Below, piece by piece: positions 61,160-64,000 of a DNA stretch of 64,000 nt. Origin of the DNA: Solicoccozyma terricola (lineage: Eukaryota > Basidiomycota > Tremellomycetes > Filobasidiales > Piskurozymaceae); assembly GCA_001600875.1 (NCBI GenBank), contig BCLD01000007.1:343141-407140 (forward strand), read 5' to 3'. How positions within the stretch are numbered: the first letter of the stretch is position 1; each line of letters begins with the position of its first letter. The notes beneath the pieces were generated by a model. It had not been told where the DNA came from and searched no databases. It saw nothing but the letters and a program-made list of their open reading frames with translations. The translations under genes and the position numbers were made by a program.

Positions 61160-64000
61160 ATGTCTGGCATCATCGGGGATATACAAGAGCGGCCGTCGGC
61201 AGGCGTTTCGGTGCCATTACCACCGTCTTTTGCCGACCAAGCGACGACTGGCTTTCCTCAAATCAAGCATCGTTCGCGAGTCTCAGCTTTCAAACGAGCA
61301 CGAACTCAAGGTGTCACAGCATCTTCCTCGTCTCAAGATGCTCCCCCTGTCATTTCGTCCATACCGGTCGAGTCCAGATTGGCACCTCAGCGTCCACCAC
61401 TCCCGACTACGACTGCATCGACTGTGATGGACCCCCAGCAAATTCTTCAACAAGTTCAGTTAGAAAATGAAGCTCGGGTAGCTGATATGTCATTCACGGA
61501 GCGAGAAACTGAGATACAGGAGCTGCAAGAAATGTTCGGGAGTGATTTACTGGAGAGACTGAGACTTCGGGCGGAGAAGAAGAAAGCAGTTGTGCCAACG
61601 GAGGGAATACCAGCCAGTAATACAGCAATTGCAAAGGACGACGACAGTGTCACTGCGCGAGAGGCGGAGAATGGGGAACAAGTCCCAGAGGTCGCATTTG
61701 ACATACCGTCACAAGACAAAGGTGACCAACATCATCTTTCTATATCTAGGAAAATCTATGCTTACCTCGGCCTGTTTACTTCTCAGGTAAAAGCAAAGTC
61801 CGTTTCGCCACTCCTAGCGACCTATCAGACTCCTCCAATGACCCCTTATCCTCTCGAGCTATCCATGACCGCTACTTCCCAGATCAGCCGATGCACCTAC
61901 CAGGACTAGAATGGATGCAAGACTCGACTCCCGGATCGGTTTCGTCCACGCTCGCAGATATTCGATTTGATTTATCTGGAAACCCACTGAGCGAGAAAGA
62001 CGTCTCTGATCTGCCTGCCACGCTGGGACTTCATCATCATGGGAACGACCCTTCGTCTGCGGGGTATACGGCTGAGGAGGTCCTGCATCTCGCTACGTCG
62101 ACCTTTGGACCTCAACGTACCATTATGCTCTCCTTGGCGAGCAAGATTACAAGTCAATTGGGCTCCTATCCACCGGGTACTCGCCAAGCTTTGATCAAAG
62201 GAGATCTTGTGGCAAAGGTCGCAAAGCTCGGTGTGAATATTCTTTGCTCCTCCGAGAGGAATTTGGGCATTGTCAGGGAAGGAATCTCATGTTTACATGC
62301 CGCCGTCGATGCAGCAAGCGAAACGGCTAAGCAATCGCAAAATCTACCCTTGGATTCTCTATTGCCGCGTATAGAAAAACTTCTCGAGGAACCGATGAAG
62401 TCTTCCTCGCTGGCGCCACCGTCGATTCAGAAACTCCTCGCATTTTTGCAAAGCGTCGCCGATGAGTCTATAGCTCAGGCAGAAGAGGTGACGGCAATCT
62501 TGCCGACACTCGTGGAGTCTCTGGTCGTTGGCTGCTCTTGGCCAAGTAGGGGAGGATCGTCTGCGCCAGCTGAACTTACTATTGCCACATCGACCTTGCG
62601 TTTGCTTTACACCTGTACGGCAAGCCATCGGGATATCACCCAAAGCTTGCTTCGCAAAGGGGTGTATGCTGAATTACTTCGCTTCATCGCTGTGCCGCCT
62701 TGGTCGTGGACTTCCCACCGCGATATTTTGGGACTAGCGATGCAGTGTACCGCTTTGACGATGAACATCATCGAAGCGGTGAACAGGTTCGGGCTCTATG
62801 GGTCGGTGGTCATGACTATCGCCGAAGCTATACAAGGCGTGGGCTTGTGGATCGGGAACCAAGCGATCGAGAAAGAACTTTCAACGGACGCCGCAGTGGT
62901 TCAATTGTCCACTGCATACTTCAATCTACTTCGAACTTGGGTTATCTGTGCCAGCGATTCGCACAGCATGGAGCACGAGCATGATCTCACCTGGAGTCAA
63001 GTCAATGGTATGCCTTGGGCCGATGAAGCCATAGAGACCATCGAGCTTTCAGTTTCTTTGATTTCCGGGTGGATTCAAGGTGAAAAGGGCAGGAATACGT
63101 CTGCCATCCCGTACCTCTATCTCGTAGGCAGTTGCTGCGAGTTGCTAGAGGCTCGAGTCAAGGGGATTACTTCGAACGGTATCATTGGCTGGCGCGAGGA
63201 GAAGAACAGGCTGACGACTTTGCTGCGCGCATCCGATATTGTGGAGCTTCCGACATCGCTCCTTCTCCTCCTCGGGGGTCGGTCTCCGCATCCGTTAAAC
63301 GTCTACGAGCTGAACGCGGCGACATTGTTGGCGGCGTCGCTGTGCGGTGTTCTACATGAGCTCGACCTTTTACGCCCCGCGCTTTCAACGGCAGACTTTG
63401 ACGTTGGAAGTTACTTGAAGAGCATGAAGGTGGACACGTCGTCAAGCAGAGCTATTGGTCGCCTGTCATTCCTTTTGCTTCAAGTGGTTTCTATGGAGAA
63501 GGCACAGGCTTGGGCGAGCTGTGCTATCGACACTGTGTCGCTTCTGGGACCTGGCGATGAGTCGTACGCCATGCAGATCATCGACCAGCTCATCGACCTT
63601 GCTTGGCCAGAAGAGGATATTCAAGCGACTGGTCATCGTCATGGGTTTTATATCCTCCGGCCATTCTTGCATTACGTCGTGTTACCGAACCTGGACGACG
63701 TCGTCGGGCCAATTCCCCCAATTCCGAAATATCTCAAATTGATCAAAACGCTCAGACAGCCGGTTATGACTCCACGACCTACCGTCACCCGCATGGATTT
63801 ACAACAGAAACGTCGACTTGGAATGCCACTCACCGGGGATTTCTTACTTGCGCCTATTGAAGAGCTTCTCAAGGGCCCTTCTTCCCCGGCTTTCAAACAG
63901 CTCCCTCCGGCGTGGGATGCTACAGACCTCGAACTCGCGCGAACTTGCCTCGTCTTCCTACGCCTTATTCAAGAGAACACGACGGACGGCGCGAATATCT
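61160..64000 (+). CDS. RPAP1/RBA50-like RNA polymerase II assembly factor, 3' truncated by window
   Basis: Cytoplasmic factor for RNA polymerase II assembly and nuclear import. Exon 1 61160-61721, exon 2 from 61786, open to the window edge (more than 900 residues so far). RPAP1_N motif MDPQQILQQVQLENEARVAD followed by MSFTERETEIQELQEMFGSD; RPAP1_C motif around LADIRFDLSGNPLSEKDV with GLEWMQDSTPG before it and YTAEEVLHLATSTFGPQRTI after it. The rest is helical repeat. The frame runs 2.2 kb without an intron, in contrast to its intron-rich neighbours. The 3' end lies outside. Confidence 0.88.

Overview
The window is nuclear DNA of a basidiomycete yeast, most likely a Tremellales lineage (Cryptococcus/Kwoniella-like). 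This is inferred from very intron-dense genes (introns mostly 50-80 nt, GTRAGT donors, CTRAY-type branch sites), tightly packed genes on both strands, and proteins recognisable as fungal housekeeping orthologues. Exon models were built by hand from splice sites, reading-frame phase and conserved motifs; where exact exon lists are given, the phases close.

Layout. 0-10 kb: a CASTOR/ACT-domain protein (-) and RAD50 (+, about 30 exons). 10-20 kb: KRE33/NAT10 rRNA cytidine acetyltransferase (-), TFIIA large subunit TOA1 (+), a CLIP-170/Bik1-type microtubule plus-end protein (-). 20-30 kb: DNA polymerase delta small subunit POLD4/Cdm1 (-), proteasome assembly factor UMP1 (+), an unrecognised acidic protein with three C-terminal FIGLACL repeats (+), SmE (-), OST1/ribophorin I (+), BUB2 (-). 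30-43 kb: a DUF427 protein (-), mitochondrial 3-hydroxyacyl-CoA dehydrogenase (-), DDX41-type DEAD-box helicase (+), a kinesin-7/Kip2-like motor (-), a 384-nt assembly gap, a WHI2-like BTB protein (+). 43-64 kb: a full-length ABCC transporter (-), branched-chain aminotransferase (+), VPS11 (-), two unrecognised small proteins (+), a cyclopropane-fatty-acid-synthase-like methyltransferase (+) and the 5' part of an RPAP1/RBA50 homologue (+) that runs off the edge.

There is no operon or pathway cluster. Genes sit in divergent pairs with shared promoters (KRE33/TOA1, POLD4/UMP1, SME1/OST1, HADH/DDX41, ABCC/BAT, VPS11/hypothetical) or convergent pairs with short 3' gaps. No rRNA, tRNA, transposase or CRISPR array was seen.

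The unusual content is mainly in gene architecture: an apparent AT-AC intron splitting the Walker B/D-loop region of RAD50; a family of GCGAGCGNAGCGAGC minisatellite units inflating one intron each of RAD50 and the hydroxyacyl-CoA dehydrogenase gene, in the same orientation relative to transcription; 8- and 9-nt microexons; three genes whose family-conserved start fits a spliced AT^G codon; TGACGTGG modules duplicated in two bidirectional promoters; and a CFA-like gene whose frame does not close with canonical splicing at one intron.
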